NCBI GenBank assembly: GCA_000720375.1
Contig: JOAA01000035.1
Location: forward strand, 87,011 to 151,010
Direction: 5' to 3'
Length of the DNA: 64,000 nucleotides
Source of the DNA: Rhodococcus rhodnii
GTDB taxonomy: Bacteria > Actinomycetota > Actinomycetes > Mycobacteriales > Pseudonocardiaceae
The notes beneath the pieces were generated by a model. It made no database searches. It worked only from the letters and a program-made list of their open reading frames with translations, and had not been told where the DNA came from. This document shows, one piece after another, positions 23,600 to 32,822 of the stretch. Made by a program: the position numbers and the translations under genes. Positions within the stretch are counted from its first letter, which is position 1. The number at the start of each line of letters is the position of its first letter.

Positions 23600-25408
23600 T
23601 CACCGACGGTGACGGCCGTCAGCCAGCCGGGCCCGTTCCTCGGCGGTGCCGAACCGAGCCACATCCCGGTCCCGGATGAAGCCGAGCGGATCCGGCGCGT
23701 GCATGCGCAGCAACGTCCGGCTGGTGTCGTTCGGCAGACGGCGGTGCGTCGCCTTGCTGACCATGATCACGACGAAGAACGCGATCGGCACGGTGATCAA
23801 CGCGGGCTGCTTGACGAACGACGGCGCCCAGTCGCCGGTGTACCGGCTGACCACGTCCAACACGATGGCGCCGATCACCAGCCCACCACCGACGATCATC
23901 CCGGCACCGGCGCCGACCCACGTCAGCTTGCGCCACCAGATCCCGAGCAGCAGCACAGGACAGAACGTCGAGGCCGCGAGCGCGAACGTGACACCGATGC
24001 TCAGCGAGACATCGTTGGGCCGCAACACCAACGCCAGCCCCAACGGCACGATCCCGGCGATCAGCGCGGCCCACCGGAAGTCACGGACCCGCCCGCGCAG
24101 CACGTCCGTGGACAGCACCCCGGACACACTCACTACGAGCCCGGACGACGTCGACAGGAAGGCCGCGAACGCACCGGCAGCGGTCACCGCACCCAGAATC
24201 TCCCCGGGGATCCCCGGAATGATCTTCGCGGGCAACGCGGTGACGGCGGCGTCGGTCCGCCCGGTGACCAGCAACTCCGGCACGTAGATCCGCGACAACG
24301 CCCCCATCAACAGCGGGAACATGTAGAACAGCGCGAGCAACAACATCACGTGCAAGGTCGTCCGGCGCGCGGCCTTGCCGTCCGGGTTGGTGTAGAAGCG
24401 CACGAGGACGTGCGGAAGCCCCATCGTGCCAAGGAACGTCGCGAAGATCAGCGAATACGTCGTGAACAGATCACCGGCACCGCCGGACGACGGTTTCATC
24501 CAGCTCGCGTTGTCCGCAGGCGCCCCAGCGACAACCGGGACAGCGGTGCCCGCGTTGAACCGCAGGGTCGTGCCCGCGTCGACGGTCACCTCGCCGACTT
24601 CCGGCCGCCAGAACGCCTCGCCGGATGCGGGCGCGCCGTTCACCACACCATCGGCCCACAACCACACCGGTTCCTTGACCTGCAAGCGAACCGGCGTCTC
24701 CACCCGAACGGTGGTGGTCTCGGTGAACGTCGGCGATGTCGGCGCGGTCAACGGCGTCTCGGTCGCGCCGGCACCACCCCGCCCAATAAAGATCGCGCAG
24801 AGGATGAACGTCGGCGCGGCGATGGCGAAAAGCTTGAGCCAGTACTGAAAAGCCTGAACGACAGTGATCGCCCGCATGCCGCCGCCGAACACGTTCACCA
24901 CGACAACGACAACAACGAGCACCATGCCAACCCATTGCGGCACAGGCATGATGCGCGACATGACGAGGCCGGCGGCCTGCAACTGCGGCAGAAGATAAAG
25001 AATCCCGATGAAGATCACGAAGACCGTCGCCAGCTTGCGCAGTCCCGCCGACCCAAGCCGCGCCTCGACGAAGTCCGGCAGCGTGTACGCACCAGATCGC
25101 CGGAGTGGAGCGGCGACGAACAACATCAACGCCAAGTAACCAGCAGTGAACCCGATCGGGTACCAAAGCGCGTCAACGCCATCCTTGAGGATCAAACCGG
25201 CAACGCCAAGGAAGGACGCGGCGGACAGGTACTCGCCCGAAACCGCTGCGGCATTGCGACGCGAGCGGACCGTGCGACGTGCGACGAGGAAGTCCTGAGT
25301 CGTGCTGGCGGCCCGTGAGCTCCGGAAACCGACATAGAAGGTCATCACCGCGACCAGCGCGATGCCGGACACGGCCCACAGGTTCAGCTCAACGGCCGTG
25401 CCACCCAC
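23600..25408 (-). CDS. Second sodium/solute symporter (ActP-like)
   Basis: Symporter of about 602 residues, paralogous to actP: AAVSGEYLSAASFLGVAGLIL, GTMGLPHVLVRFYTNPDGKAARRTT and FAAFLSTSSGLVVSVSGVLSTDVLRG. It differs by an extra extracellular insert of about 110 residues (roughly 220-330; ETTTVRVETPVRLQVKEPV...), which lengthens it over the usual 530-560. The GTG at 25408 has AGGG upstream and lies 16 nt after the stop of a DUF485-like gene. Probably a monocarboxylate transporter; the insert may alter substrate or partner binding. Confidence 0.88.
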   Translation of the reverse strand: MGGTAVELNLWAVSGIALVAVMTFYVGFRSSRAASTTQDFLVARRTVRSRRNAAAVSGEYLSAASFLGVAGLILKDGVDALWYPIGFTAGYLALMLFVAAPLRRSGAYTLPDFVEARLGSAGLRKLATVFVIFIGILYLLPQLQAAGLVMSRIMPVPQWVGMVLVVVVVVVNVFGGGMRAITVVQAFQYWLKLFAIAAPTFILCAIFIGRGGAGATETPLTAPTSPTFTETTTVRVETPVRLQVKEPVWLWADGVVNGAPASGEAFWRPEVGEVTVDAGTTLRFNAGTAVPVVAGAPADNASWMKPSSGGAGDLFTTYSLIFATFLGTMGLPHVLVRFYTNPDGKAARRTTLHVMLLLALFYMFPLLMGALSRIYVPELLVTGRTDAAVTALPAKIIPGIPGEILGAVTAAGAFAAFLSTSSGLVVSVSGVLSTDVLRGRVRDFRWAALIAGIVPLGLALVLRPNDVSLSIGVTFALAASTFCPVLLLGIWWRKLTWVGAGAGMIVGGGLVIGAIVLDVVSRYTGDWAPSFVKQPALITVPIAFFVVIMVSKATHRRLPNDTSRTLLRMHAPDPLGFIRDRDVARFGTAEERARLADGRHRR

Positions 25409-25424
25409 TTGCCAACCCTTCGGG

Positions 25425-25859
25425 CTACTTCTCGACCATGTCGACGAAGTCGCGTTCGTGCCGTTCGGCCAGCACGTTGTACCAGTATCCGATACCGAAG
25501 AGGACCGGGAAGGGGGCGACCCCCAACAACAGCCACGGCAACCGCACACCAGCGACCGTGACATCGGAAATCGCAGGTACGAAGAAGAACAGGACGGGCA
25601 GACTGCACAGCAGGACGACCGCGAGCAGCGCAAGCCGGACAGCGGTACGGAATTGGATGCGGATGAAGCCTCGGACGAGTTCTTCGCCGTAGCTGGTTTG
25701 CTCCTCGAGTTCGACTACCGTGCGGAGAACCGTGACTGGCGCACGGGAATCTGCGAGGACTACTCGCTTTCGGCGGGGTGGGGGGCCAGCTGCGGTGCCG
25801 TTTTCTTGGGGATCTTTCGGGGATCTGCCGGGGCCGGTGCCTGCTGAGTGCCTGCTCAT
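25425..25859 (-). CDS. DUF485-like membrane protein of second symporter unit
   Basis: Protein of about 144 residues: polar N-terminus with a run of basic residues (PPRRKRVVLADSR), then two membrane helices (RLALLAVVLLCSLPVLFFFV and PWLLLGVAPFPVLFGIGYWY) and a charged tail (NVLAERHERDFVDMVEK). Position before the symporter and topology match the DUF485/YjcH partner, though the sequence is diverged. The ATG at 25859 is chosen; earlier in-frame codons give an Arg-rich shadow-like extension. Confidence 0.75.
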   Translation of the reverse strand: MSRHSAGTGPGRSPKDPQENGTAAGPPPRRKRVVLADSRAPVTVLRTVVELEEQTSYGEELVRGFIRIQFRTAVRLALLAVVLLCSLPVLFFFVPAISDVTVAGVRLPWLLLGVAPFPVLFGIGYWYNVLAERHERDFVDMVEK

Positions 25860-26022
25860 GCCGGGCTCCCAGGCGCTTGGGCGCGGCACCAATCGAAGGT
25901 CAGGGCGCGACTGTGGATGGCGCCGGTGCCGAATCCTTGCCGAAGGCGCGCCCGAAGCAACCCTCCACAGCAGCGCGCCGAAGTAGGCACATCGCGCGCC
26001 GCCCCAACCATCGAACCCATGG

Positions 26023-26877
26023 TCAACTACCGAAACCCGCGCGAGGCGACCGCACAAGCTTGTCCTTCAACTCCCGCGTGTGCCGTCGGCTCACCGGAAG
26101 CTCCTTCTCCTCACTCCCGATCACGACCGTGTACCCGGATGCACCCATCCGAAGCTCAGTAATCAAGTTCAACGGCACCAGATACGACCGGTGAATCCGC
26201 ACGAACCCAACCTTCCCCCAGCGCTCTTCCAACTGCGCCAACGGAATCCGGACCAGGTGCGAACCGTCTGACGTGTAAAGCCGCGCGTAGTCGCCCTGCG
26301 CCTCAACCCACCGCACCGAGTTCCTGGCGACCAACTTGGTGGTACCGGCCAATTCCACCGGGATCACCTCGTCGTCCCTGTTCTCCGGTACCGCGACCGC
26401 GCCGGGGGTGGCGCCGGGGGCCGGCAGGTTGTTCAGCCGCAGCTTCGCGATCACCCGGTCGACCGCTTTGTCCACGCGGGCTTGGTCGTTCAGTGGTTTG
26501 AGCAGGTAGTCCACTGCGCCGAGTTCGAAGGCGTCCACCGCCTCGTCGCCACCCACTCCGGTGACGAACACCAGGCATGGCGCCGGGTTGAACTCGGAGA
26601 GCACGCGGCCCATCTCGATGCCGGTCAGGCCGGGCATGTTCAGGTCGCAGAACACCGCGTCGACCGCGGGCATCCCGGCCTTGCGGCGGGTGACCAGCTC
26701 GTCGTCGTTGCCGCTGAGCACGCGCAGTGCTTCGGCGGCGTCGAAGGCCGTCAGAATCTTGCGAACGTGCCGGTTGTTCTCCAGCCGCTCGGTGATCATC
26801 TCTATGCCGGCCTTCTCGTCGTCCACGCAGAGCACGACGAGTCCGGCTGCGCTCTCGTTAGTCACGGTGGGGTGCAT
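26023..26877 (-). CDS. LytTR-family response regulator
   Basis: Response regulator of 284 residues: receiver domain (CVDDEKAG, phospho-acceptor D78 in FCDLNMPG, K in YLLKPL), then a LytTR DNA-binding domain (about 175-275; SVRWVEAQGDYARLYTSDGSHLVRIPLAQLEERW...RIHRSYLVPLNLI). Such regulators pair with LytS/BtsS kinases that sense pyruvate or similar acids. The cognate kinase is probably the one at 27.8-29.1 kb, separated by sppA. The symporter unit just downstream on the same strand is a likely target. Confidence 0.9.
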   Translation of the reverse strand: MHPTVTNESAAGLVVLCVDDEKAGIEMITERLENNRHVRKILTAFDAAEALRVLSGNDDELVTRRKAGMPAVDAVFCDLNMPGLTGIEMGRVLSEFNPAPCLVFVTGVGGDEAVDAFELGAVDYLLKPLNDQARVDKAVDRVIAKLRLNNLPAPGATPGAVAVPENRDDEVIPVELAGTTKLVARNSVRWVEAQGDYARLYTSDGSHLVRIPLAQLEERWGKVGFVRIHRSYLVPLNLITELRMGASGYTVVIGSEEKELPVSRRHTRELKDKLVRSPRAGFGS

Positions 26878-26956
26878 CTTGCCTATCGCACCACCCTGAT
26901 GTCCATGTTCATCCGTACCGCCACCCTGCCGAGTGAAGTTTTGTCCAGAACCAGGA

Positions 26957-27817
26957 TCACAGACCGAATCGCGACCAGGTAGCTCGTTGCTCGATCGCTT
27001 CGATCGCGGCACCAAGCAATCCGGTAGCCGCGCCGCCGCCGACCCCCAGCCTGGCCAGCAACGGCCGGCGCGGTTCGGCGATCGTGACGTCGGCGTCGGG
27101 GTACCGCTCCGAGATCACCCCGCGCAACGAGCCCAGCCCGTCGATGAGGCCACGCTCGACCGCTCCGGCACCGGTCCAAATTTCGCCGGAGAACACGTCG
27201 TCGTGGTCCTTGCTCAACCGGTCGCCGCGCCGCTCGCTGACCCAGTCGACGAACTGCTTGTGCAACTGGCCCTGCAGCCCGACCAGCCACTCCACGTCCT
27301 CAGGCTTCTCCACCTGGAACGGGTCCAACCGCATCTTGTTCGTGCCCGCGGTGTGCACGCGCCGCTCGACACCCACTCGCTCAAGCAGGCCGGTCAGCCC
27401 GAACCCGGCACTGATCACGCCGATCGAACCGACCAGCGACGTCTGGTGCGCGTAGATCTCGTCGGCCGCGCACGCCAGCCAGTACCCGCCGGACGCGGCC
27501 ACGTCCTCGCAGAACGCGATCACCGGCACGTTGTTCTTGGCCGCCGCGAGCTGCCTGATCCGCTCGGCCACCAGCGCCGACTGGGTCGGCGCGCCGCCGG
27601 GCGAGTTGATCTGCAAGGCGACCGCGACCAGCCGGTCATGGTCGAACGCCCTGGTCAAGGCGGATTCGACCGAGTTGAGGTTGATCGACCCACGGCCGAG
27701 TGGCGACGGGGTCGGCGTGATCACACCGTGCAGCTTGATCACGGCGACAACAGGTTTGCGGTCGATCCGGTCGCCCAAACCGGGCAACCGGGACACCAGC
27801 TTCTCGGTCACGCTCAT
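26957..27817 (-). CDS. sppA: Signal peptide peptidase SppA (S49)
   Basis: S49-family protease of 286 residues, single-domain (36K type). Seen: LQINSPGGAPTQS, the nucleophile S109 in VAASGGYW, and the catalytic lysine K161 in AGTNKMRLDPF. No obvious N-terminal membrane helix, unlike most SppA, so it may be cytoplasmic or peripheral. ATG at 27817. It stands between a kinase and its presumed regulator on the same strand, 10 nt from the kinase stop, so it may be co-transcribed with the kinase. Confidence 0.88.
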   Translation of the reverse strand: MSVTEKLVSRLPGLGDRIDRKPVVAVIKLHGVITPTPSPLGRGSINLNSVESALTRAFDHDRLVAVALQINSPGGAPTQSALVAERIRQLAAAKNNVPVIAFCEDVAASGGYWLACAADEIYAHQTSLVGSIGVISAGFGLTGLLERVGVERRVHTAGTNKMRLDPFQVEKPEDVEWLVGLQGQLHKQFVDWVSERRGDRLSKDHDDVFSGEIWTGAGAVERGLIDGLGSLRGVISERYPDADVTIAEPRRPLLARLGVGGGAATGLLGAAIEAIEQRATWSRFGL

Positions 27818-27827
27818 GACGAAAACT

Positions 27828-29132
27828 CTACGGACTCGGCGCGTGACCGTTGCCGGACGGCGAACCAGGCCCGGGAACCGGGGCGTAGTCGTCGTCCGAG
27901 TCCGGGTGCGAGTAGTCCGGCAGCGCCGGCCGGACACCGGGGAACGACTTCGGCACGCGCAGGATCACCTTCATCCCCGCGCCCGGGGCCGTTTCCACCA
28001 TCAGCGCGTACTCGTCGCCGAACACCGAACGCATGCGCTGGTTGATGTTCCCGATGCCGACGTGCGAGCCGGTCTTGTGGGCGTCACGCAGGTCGGCGAA
28101 CAGCCGGTCGGCGTCCATGCCGACGCCGTCGTCCTCGACGCTGATCAGCGCCTCGGCGCCGTTGTCCTGTGCGATCACGGTGACTGTCCCGCCACCGGGC
28201 TTGCGGGCGATGCCGTGCCGGACCGCGTTCTCCACCAACGGTTGCAGCACCAGGAACGGCACCACCACCGACAGCACCTCCGGCGCGATCTTCAGCCGGA
28301 CGTTGAGCCGGTTGCCGTACCGGGCGCTTTCGATGGTCAGGTACCGGTCGATGTTGCGAAGTTCCTCCGAAAGTGTCGTGAAGAACCCCGAGGCGCGGAA
28401 CGAGTACCTGGTGAAGTCCGCGAAGTCCTGGACGAGGTCACGCGCCTGCTCCGGGTCGGTGCGGATCAGCGAGGAGATCGTGTTCAGCGCGTTGTACACG
28501 AAGTGCGGCGAGATCTGCGCGCGCAGCGCCCGTGCCTCCGCCTGCGCCAGCTGCTGCTTGGCCTCGTCGAGTTTGGCCAGCTCAAGCTGGATGCAAACGA
28601 ACTTGGCCACCTCGTCGGCCATCCGCATCAGCCGACCGGAGTTCATCCCGCCGACGACAATGAGCGCGCCTTCGACCGTGCCCTCCACGATCAGCGGCAC
28701 GATGACCGCCGTGCGCATCGGGCAGCTGCCGCGCCTGCTGCAGGGCAGGCTCTCGTGCTGCACGTGCTCACGCTGGCCGCGGGAAACCGCCGTGACGATG
28801 TGGTCGGCCAGGTCCCGGTAGTGGTGATTGGCCTGGCCATCCCACGAAAGCAGCGAACCGTTCGCGTCGCTCAGCCCGACCGCGACGCACTTGAGCAGCT
28901 CGACCAGGTGCTTGGCGGTCTGGTCGGCGGAGGCCTCGGTCAGCCCGCCACGAAGCTCGGGAGCGGCCTTGGACAGCCGCTGAATCGCGTCCAGCTGCGC
29001 CTCATCGACCGACGTGCTCACCCGCCGGGTCCGGCACAGGAAGACGAAGAGGCCGAGCACCGCCAGCGTCGCGATGACGCCGAGGACGACACGCTCGGTC
29101 AGGAACTGGACCACTTGTTTATGCTCTGGCAC
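27828..29132 (-). CDS. LytS-type sensor histidine kinase
   Basis: Kinase of 434 residues: one N-terminal membrane helix (about 15-33), a GAF-like sensory region (about 60-180) containing four cysteines (C82, C131, C137, C180) that might bind metal or react to redox, the His_kinase motif RAQISPHFVYNALNTISSL with H210, and an ATPase domain (PLVENAVRHGI, DDGVGMD). The C-terminal 45 residues are acidic and Pro/Ser-rich. GTG start. Divergent from lutA across only 46 bp, so it may sense or control lactate use. Partner is probably the LytTR regulator beyond sppA. Confidence 0.88.
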   Translation of the reverse strand: MPEHKQVVQFLTERVVLGVIATLAVLGLFVFLCRTRRVSTSVDEAQLDAIQRLSKAAPELRGGLTEASADQTAKHLVELLKCVAVGLSDANGSLLSWDGQANHHYRDLADHIVTAVSRGQREHVQHESLPCSRRGSCPMRTAVIVPLIVEGTVEGALIVVGGMNSGRLMRMADEVAKFVCIQLELAKLDEAKQQLAQAEARALRAQISPHFVYNALNTISSLIRTDPEQARDLVQDFADFTRYSFRASGFFTTLSEELRNIDRYLTIESARYGNRLNVRLKIAPEVLSVVVPFLVLQPLVENAVRHGIARKPGGGTVTVIAQDNGAEALISVEDDGVGMDADRLFADLRDAHKTGSHVGIGNINQRMRSVFGDEYALMVETAPGAGMKVILRVPKSFPGVRPALPDYSHPDSDDDYAPVPGPGSPSGNGHAPSP

Positions 29133-29178
29133 TCGGTAGGCACAGGCAAGCTCTGGGTCCGAGATTAGTAGACATCCG

Positions 29179-29940
29179 ATGAATCATTCAGGCAGGGTGT
29201 GCGGTGTGCCGACCGAGCAAACGACCAGGCGAGTCGCCCTGTTCGCGACCTGTCTGACCGACACGTTCTTCCCGGACACCGCCCGTGCGGTGGTCCGGCT
29301 GCTGGAGCGTCTCGGCTGTTCAGTGGAGTTTCCCGAGGCCCAGACGTGCTGCGGGCAGATGCATTTCAACACCGGCTACCGCACCAAGGCCGCTCCCCTG
29401 GCACGCAACGTCGCGACGGTGTTCGCGGGCTACGACGCGGTCGTCGTGCCGTCCGGGTCTTGTGCGGGCATGGTCCGGCACGTCTACCCAGAGCTGAACG
29501 TCACACCGAGCCCGACCTATGAACTGTCCGAGTTCCTGATCGACGTGCTCGGTGTCGAGGATGTCGGTGCGTACTTCCCGCATCGGGTGACGTACCACCC
29601 GACCTGCCACTCGCTGCGGATGCTCGGTGTCGGCGACAAGCCGCTGCGGCTGCTGCGCGCGGTGAAAGGCCTAGACCTGGTTGAACTGCCTGCGGCCGAC
29701 TCGTGCTGCGGGTTCGGTGGGACGTTCGCGCTGAAGAACGCCGACGTGTCCTCGGCCATGCTCGCGGACAAGATGTCGTGTGTGCTGGACACGGGCGCCG
29801 AGGTGGTCTCGGCAGGCGACAACTCGTGCCTGATGCACATCGGCGGCGGACTGTCCCGGCTGCAGGCCGGTGTGCATCCGGTGCATTTGGCGGAGATCCT
29901 GGCGAGCACCGAGGAGGAGCCATGGGTCGCAACCCCGTGA
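29179..29940 (+). CDS. lutA: Lactate utilisation protein A (CCG Fe-S domain protein)
   Basis: Component of the LutABC L-lactate oxidation complex, about 253 residues. Seen: two cysteine-rich CCG motifs, QTCCGQMHFNTGYRTKA and DSCCGFGGTFALKN, which bind an iron-sulfur cluster in this family, plus PSGSCAGMVRH. An ATG at 29179 and a GTG at 29206 are both possible starts; the conserved part begins RRVALFATC just after the second. First gene of lutABC, whose reading frames overlap. Confidence 0.9.
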   Translation: MNHSGRVCGVPTEQTTRRVALFATCLTDTFFPDTARAVVRLLERLGCSVEFPEAQTCCGQMHFNTGYRTKAAPLARNVATVFAGYDAVVVPSGSCAGMVRHVYPELNVTPSPTYELSEFLIDVLGVEDVGAYFPHRVTYHPTCHSLRMLGVGDKPLRLLRAVKGLDLVELPAADSCCGFGGTFALKNADVSSAMLADKMSCVLDTGAEVVSAGDNSCLMHIGGGLSRLQAGVHPVHLAEILASTEEEPWVATP

Positions 29941-31349
29941 CGTGGCTGGGCAGCCCCGCGTTCCCCACCGCGGCGAAGACCGCTCTCGCTGACGACCAGT
30001 TGCGCAGGAACCTCAAGCACGCCACGGGTTTGATCAGGACCAAGCGGGCAGGCGTGGTCGCCGAACTGCCGGACTGGGAGCAGCTGCGGCTGGCCGGTGA
30101 GGCGATCAAGGACGATGTGCTCGCCCGTTTGGACACGTACCTGCTGCAGTTCGAGGAGTCGGTCAAGGCTCGTGGCGGAGTCGTGCACTGGGCGGCGGAC
30201 GCGGCCGAGGCCAACGAAATCGTGGTGCGGCTCGCACGGGAAGCAGACGCGGACGAGGTCGTGAAGATCAAATCCATGGCCACCATGGAGATCGGCCTGA
30301 ACGAAGCGCTGGAGGCAAGCGGGATCACGCCGATCGAGACCGACCTGGCCGAGCTGATCGTGCAACTGGGCAACGACCGGCCGTCGCACATCCTGGTGCC
30401 CGCGATCCACAAGAACCGCACGGAGATCCGGGACATCTTCAAGGCCACGATGCCGGACACCGCGGACCTGACCAACGAACCGGTCGAGCTGGCCGCCGCG
30501 GCGCGGGCGTTCCTGCGCCGGAAGTTCCTGTCCACCAAGGTCGCGGTGTCCGGCGCGAACTTCGGCGTGGCCGAGACGGGCTCGGTGGTGATCGTGGAGT
30601 CCGAAGGCAACGGGCGGATGTGCCTGACGCTGCCGGAGACCCTGATCAGCGTGATGGGGATCGAAAAGCTCGTGCCTGCGTGGCAGGACCTGGAGGTCTT
30701 CCTGCAGTTGCTGCCCAGGTCGTCGACCGCGGAACGGATGAACCCGTACACCTCGATCTGGTCCGGCGTGACGCCCGGCGACGGCCCGCAGAACTTCCAC
30801 CTGGTCCTCGTGGACAACGGCCGGACCGACACCCTGGCTTCCACGGTGGGCCGTCAGGCCTTGCGGTGCATCCGGTGTTCGGCGTGCTTGAACGTCTGCC
30901 CGGTATACGAACGGACAGGTGGCCAGGCCTACGGCTCGGTCTACCCCGGCCCGATCGGCGCGATCCTGACTCCACAGCTCGGCGGCGACATGCACGATAA
31001 GCACGCGGCGTCACTGCCGTACGCGTCCTCGCTGTGCGGCGCCTGCTTCGAGGTGTGCCCGGTCCGGATCGACATCCCGTCGGTTCTGGTGCACCTGCGG
31101 TCGGAAGCCGTCGCGGCGAAACCCAAGTACAGCCCCGAAGCGATCGGGATGGCCGCGATGTCGTGGGTGATGGCCGGACCACGCCGATTCCATGCGGCCC
31201 AACGCCTCGCCACCGCGGGACGGTTGCTGGCGCGCGGTGGGAAGATCCGCAAACTGCCGTTCCCCGGTTCAAAGTGGACAGACAGCAGAGACCTGCCCGC
31301 GCCCGCGAAGGAGTCGTTCAGTGCCTGGTGGAAGCGGACCCGTGGCTGA
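29922..31349 (+). CDS. lutB: Lactate utilisation protein B (iron-sulfur protein)
   Basis: LutB of 475 residues: an N-terminal LUD domain (about 60-290; GANFGVAETGSVVIVESEGNGRM) and two [4Fe-4S] motifs, CIRCSACLNVCPVY and CGACFEVCPV. With LutA and LutC it oxidises L-lactate to pyruvate. The ATG at 29922 has GAGGAGG just upstream and overlaps lutA by 19 nt. The product pyruvate connects functionally to the monocarboxylate symporters nearby. Confidence 0.93.
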   Translation: MGRNPVTWLGSPAFPTAAKTALADDQLRRNLKHATGLIRTKRAGVVAELPDWEQLRLAGEAIKDDVLARLDTYLLQFEESVKARGGVVHWAADAAEANEIVVRLAREADADEVVKIKSMATMEIGLNEALEASGITPIETDLAELIVQLGNDRPSHILVPAIHKNRTEIRDIFKATMPDTADLTNEPVELAAAARAFLRRKFLSTKVAVSGANFGVAETGSVVIVESEGNGRMCLTLPETLISVMGIEKLVPAWQDLEVFLQLLPRSSTAERMNPYTSIWSGVTPGDGPQNFHLVLVDNGRTDTLASTVGRQALRCIRCSACLNVCPVYERTGGQAYGSVYPGPIGAILTPQLGGDMHDKHAASLPYASSLCGACFEVCPVRIDIPSVLVHLRSEAVAAKPKYSPEAIGMAAMSWVMAGPRRFHAAQRLATAGRLLARGGKIRKLPFPGSKWTDSRDLPAPAKESFSAWWKRTRG

Positions 31350-31935
31350 CTCCCGAGACGTGATCCTTGGCCGGATCCGGGCCGCACTGGGAGCCCAGCG
31401 CCCGGCCGTGCAGGTCCCGCGCGAGTATCAGCGGACGCGGGATTTCCCTTCGGTGCCAGACCTTTTCGCCGAGCGGGTGGCCGACTACCGGGCGATCGTG
31501 CACCGCGTCGACGACCCGCTGCCGATGATCCGCTCGACGTTGGCGGGCAAACGCATCGCCGTGCCGTCGGACGTGCCCGCGGAATGGCTTGTGCCCGAGG
31601 TGACCTGGCTGCACGAACCGCTGTCCAACGCCGACCTGGACTCGTGCGACGGAGTCCTGACCGGCTGCGCGGTCGGAATCGCCGAGACGGGGACGATCGT
31701 GCTCGACGGCGGCGTCGCCCAAGGCCGGCGGGCGTTGACCTTGCTTCCCGACTATCACCTTGTTGTCGTGCGGGCGGATCAAGTCGCGGGCACCGTGCCC
31801 GAGGCTTTGGCGCGGCTTGAGCCCACGCGCCCGTTGACGTTCGTCAGCGGGCCGTCCGCGACCAGCGACATCGAGTTGGACCGGGTCGAAGGCGTACACG
31901 GCCCCCGAACCCTCGAGGTCCTGTTCGTCACTTGA
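31321..31935 (+). CDS. lutC: Lactate utilisation protein C
   Basis: LUD-domain protein of about 204 residues, third component of LutABC. Seen: GVLTGCAVGIAETGTIVLDGGVAQGRRALTLLPDYHLVVV, the core LUD motif. GTG at 31321 is preferred because AAGGAG lies 7 nt upstream; a second GTG at 31342 would overlap the lutB stop by 8 nt and is also possible. The 3' end overlaps the convergent glycosylase gene by 8 bp. Confidence 0.9.
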   Translation: MPGGSGPVADSRDVILGRIRAALGAQRPAVQVPREYQRTRDFPSVPDLFAERVADYRAIVHRVDDPLPMIRSTLAGKRIAVPSDVPAEWLVPEVTWLHEPLSNADLDSCDGVLTGCAVGIAETGTIVLDGGVAQGRRALTLLPDYHLVVVRADQVAGTVPEALARLEPTRPLTFVSGPSATSDIELDRVEGVHGPRTLEVLFVT

Positions 31936-32791
31936 GCAGTTTGGACATCCGGCGGTCGGCCAGTGGTTTGCCGTTGGTCTGGCAGGTCGGGCAGTACTGG
32001 AAGGACTTGTCGGCGAACGAGACCTCGCGGATCGTGTCGCCGCAAACAGGGCACGGCAGTCCGGTGCGGGCGTGCACGCGTAGGCCGGAGCGTTTCTCGC
32101 CCTTGAGGCGGGCCGCGGACTGGCCGACGGAACGGTCCACCGCATCCTTGAGAACGGATTGCATGGCCTCGTGCAGCCGGGCCAGTGAGCCGTCGGACAG
32201 CTTGCCCGCGGTCGCGTACGGCGACAACTTGGCGGTGTGCAGGATCTCGTCTGAGTAGGCGTTGCCGATGCCCGACAGGAGGCGCTGGTCGGTGATCGCG
32301 TTTTTCAGGCGTTCGGTGCGGCCGGACAGCAGGTGAGTCAGGTCGTCGAGGGACAGTGCCAGCGCGTCCGGGCCGAGTGTCTGGATCTGGGGGATCTGCT
32401 GGACGTCGGTGACGATCCACACCGCGAGGCCCTTCTTCGTGCCTGCCTCGGTCAGGTCGAAGCCGGGTCCTTCACCGGGCGGGCCCAGGTGCACGCGCAG
32501 CGCCAGCGGGCCCTTGCCGGGCTTGGGTGGGGCCGCGCTCAGCGTGTCCGCCCAGCGCAGCCAACCCGCGCGGGCCAGGTGGACGACGAGGTGCAGTCCG
32601 TCGCAGTCCATGTCGAGGTATTTGCCGTAGCGGCCCGCGCCGGTGACGGTTCGGCCGTGCAGCTCGGTCCACGGCGGTGTCGCCGTCTTGAGGACCTGCA
32701 ACGAGGCCACGTCGACCCGATGGACGGTGCGGCCTACCGCGAACTCACGCAGGTGATGCGCGAGCGCCTCGACCTCAGGTAGTTCTGGCAC
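31928..32791 (-). CDS. Fpg/Nei-family DNA glycosylase
   Basis: DNA repair glycosylase/AP lyase of 287 residues removing oxidised bases. Seen: N-terminal PELPEVEALA (catalytic Pro2/Glu3), HLARAGWLRW, RLLSGIGNAYSDEIL (helix-two-turn-helix) and a C-terminal zinc finger with CPVC...CPTC (about residues 245-270). It is closer to the actinobacterial Nei-like branch than to classical MutM, so a specific symbol is not assigned. GTG start. Monocistronic. Confidence 0.92.
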   Translation of the reverse strand: MPELPEVEALAHHLREFAVGRTVHRVDVASLQVLKTATPPWTELHGRTVTGAGRYGKYLDMDCDGLHLVVHLARAGWLRWADTLSAAPPKPGKGPLALRVHLGPPGEGPGFDLTEAGTKKGLAVWIVTDVQQIPQIQTLGPDALALSLDDLTHLLSGRTERLKNAITDQRLLSGIGNAYSDEILHTAKLSPYATAGKLSDGSLARLHEAMQSVLKDAVDRSVGQSAARLKGEKRSGLRVHARTGLPCPVCGDTIREVSFADKSFQYCPTCQTNGKPLADRRMSKLLK

Positions 32792-32822
32792 ACCGACAGT
32801 CTCACCCGGCTACGCGGCTGTG

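Noticed and set aside
20852..25318. Very long plus-strand open frames (764 and 603 codons) opposite the symporter genes
   Set aside because: Arg/Gln/His/Asp-rich shadows of the minus-strand symporter, DUF485 and rhodanese genes; no family features or ribosome sites.
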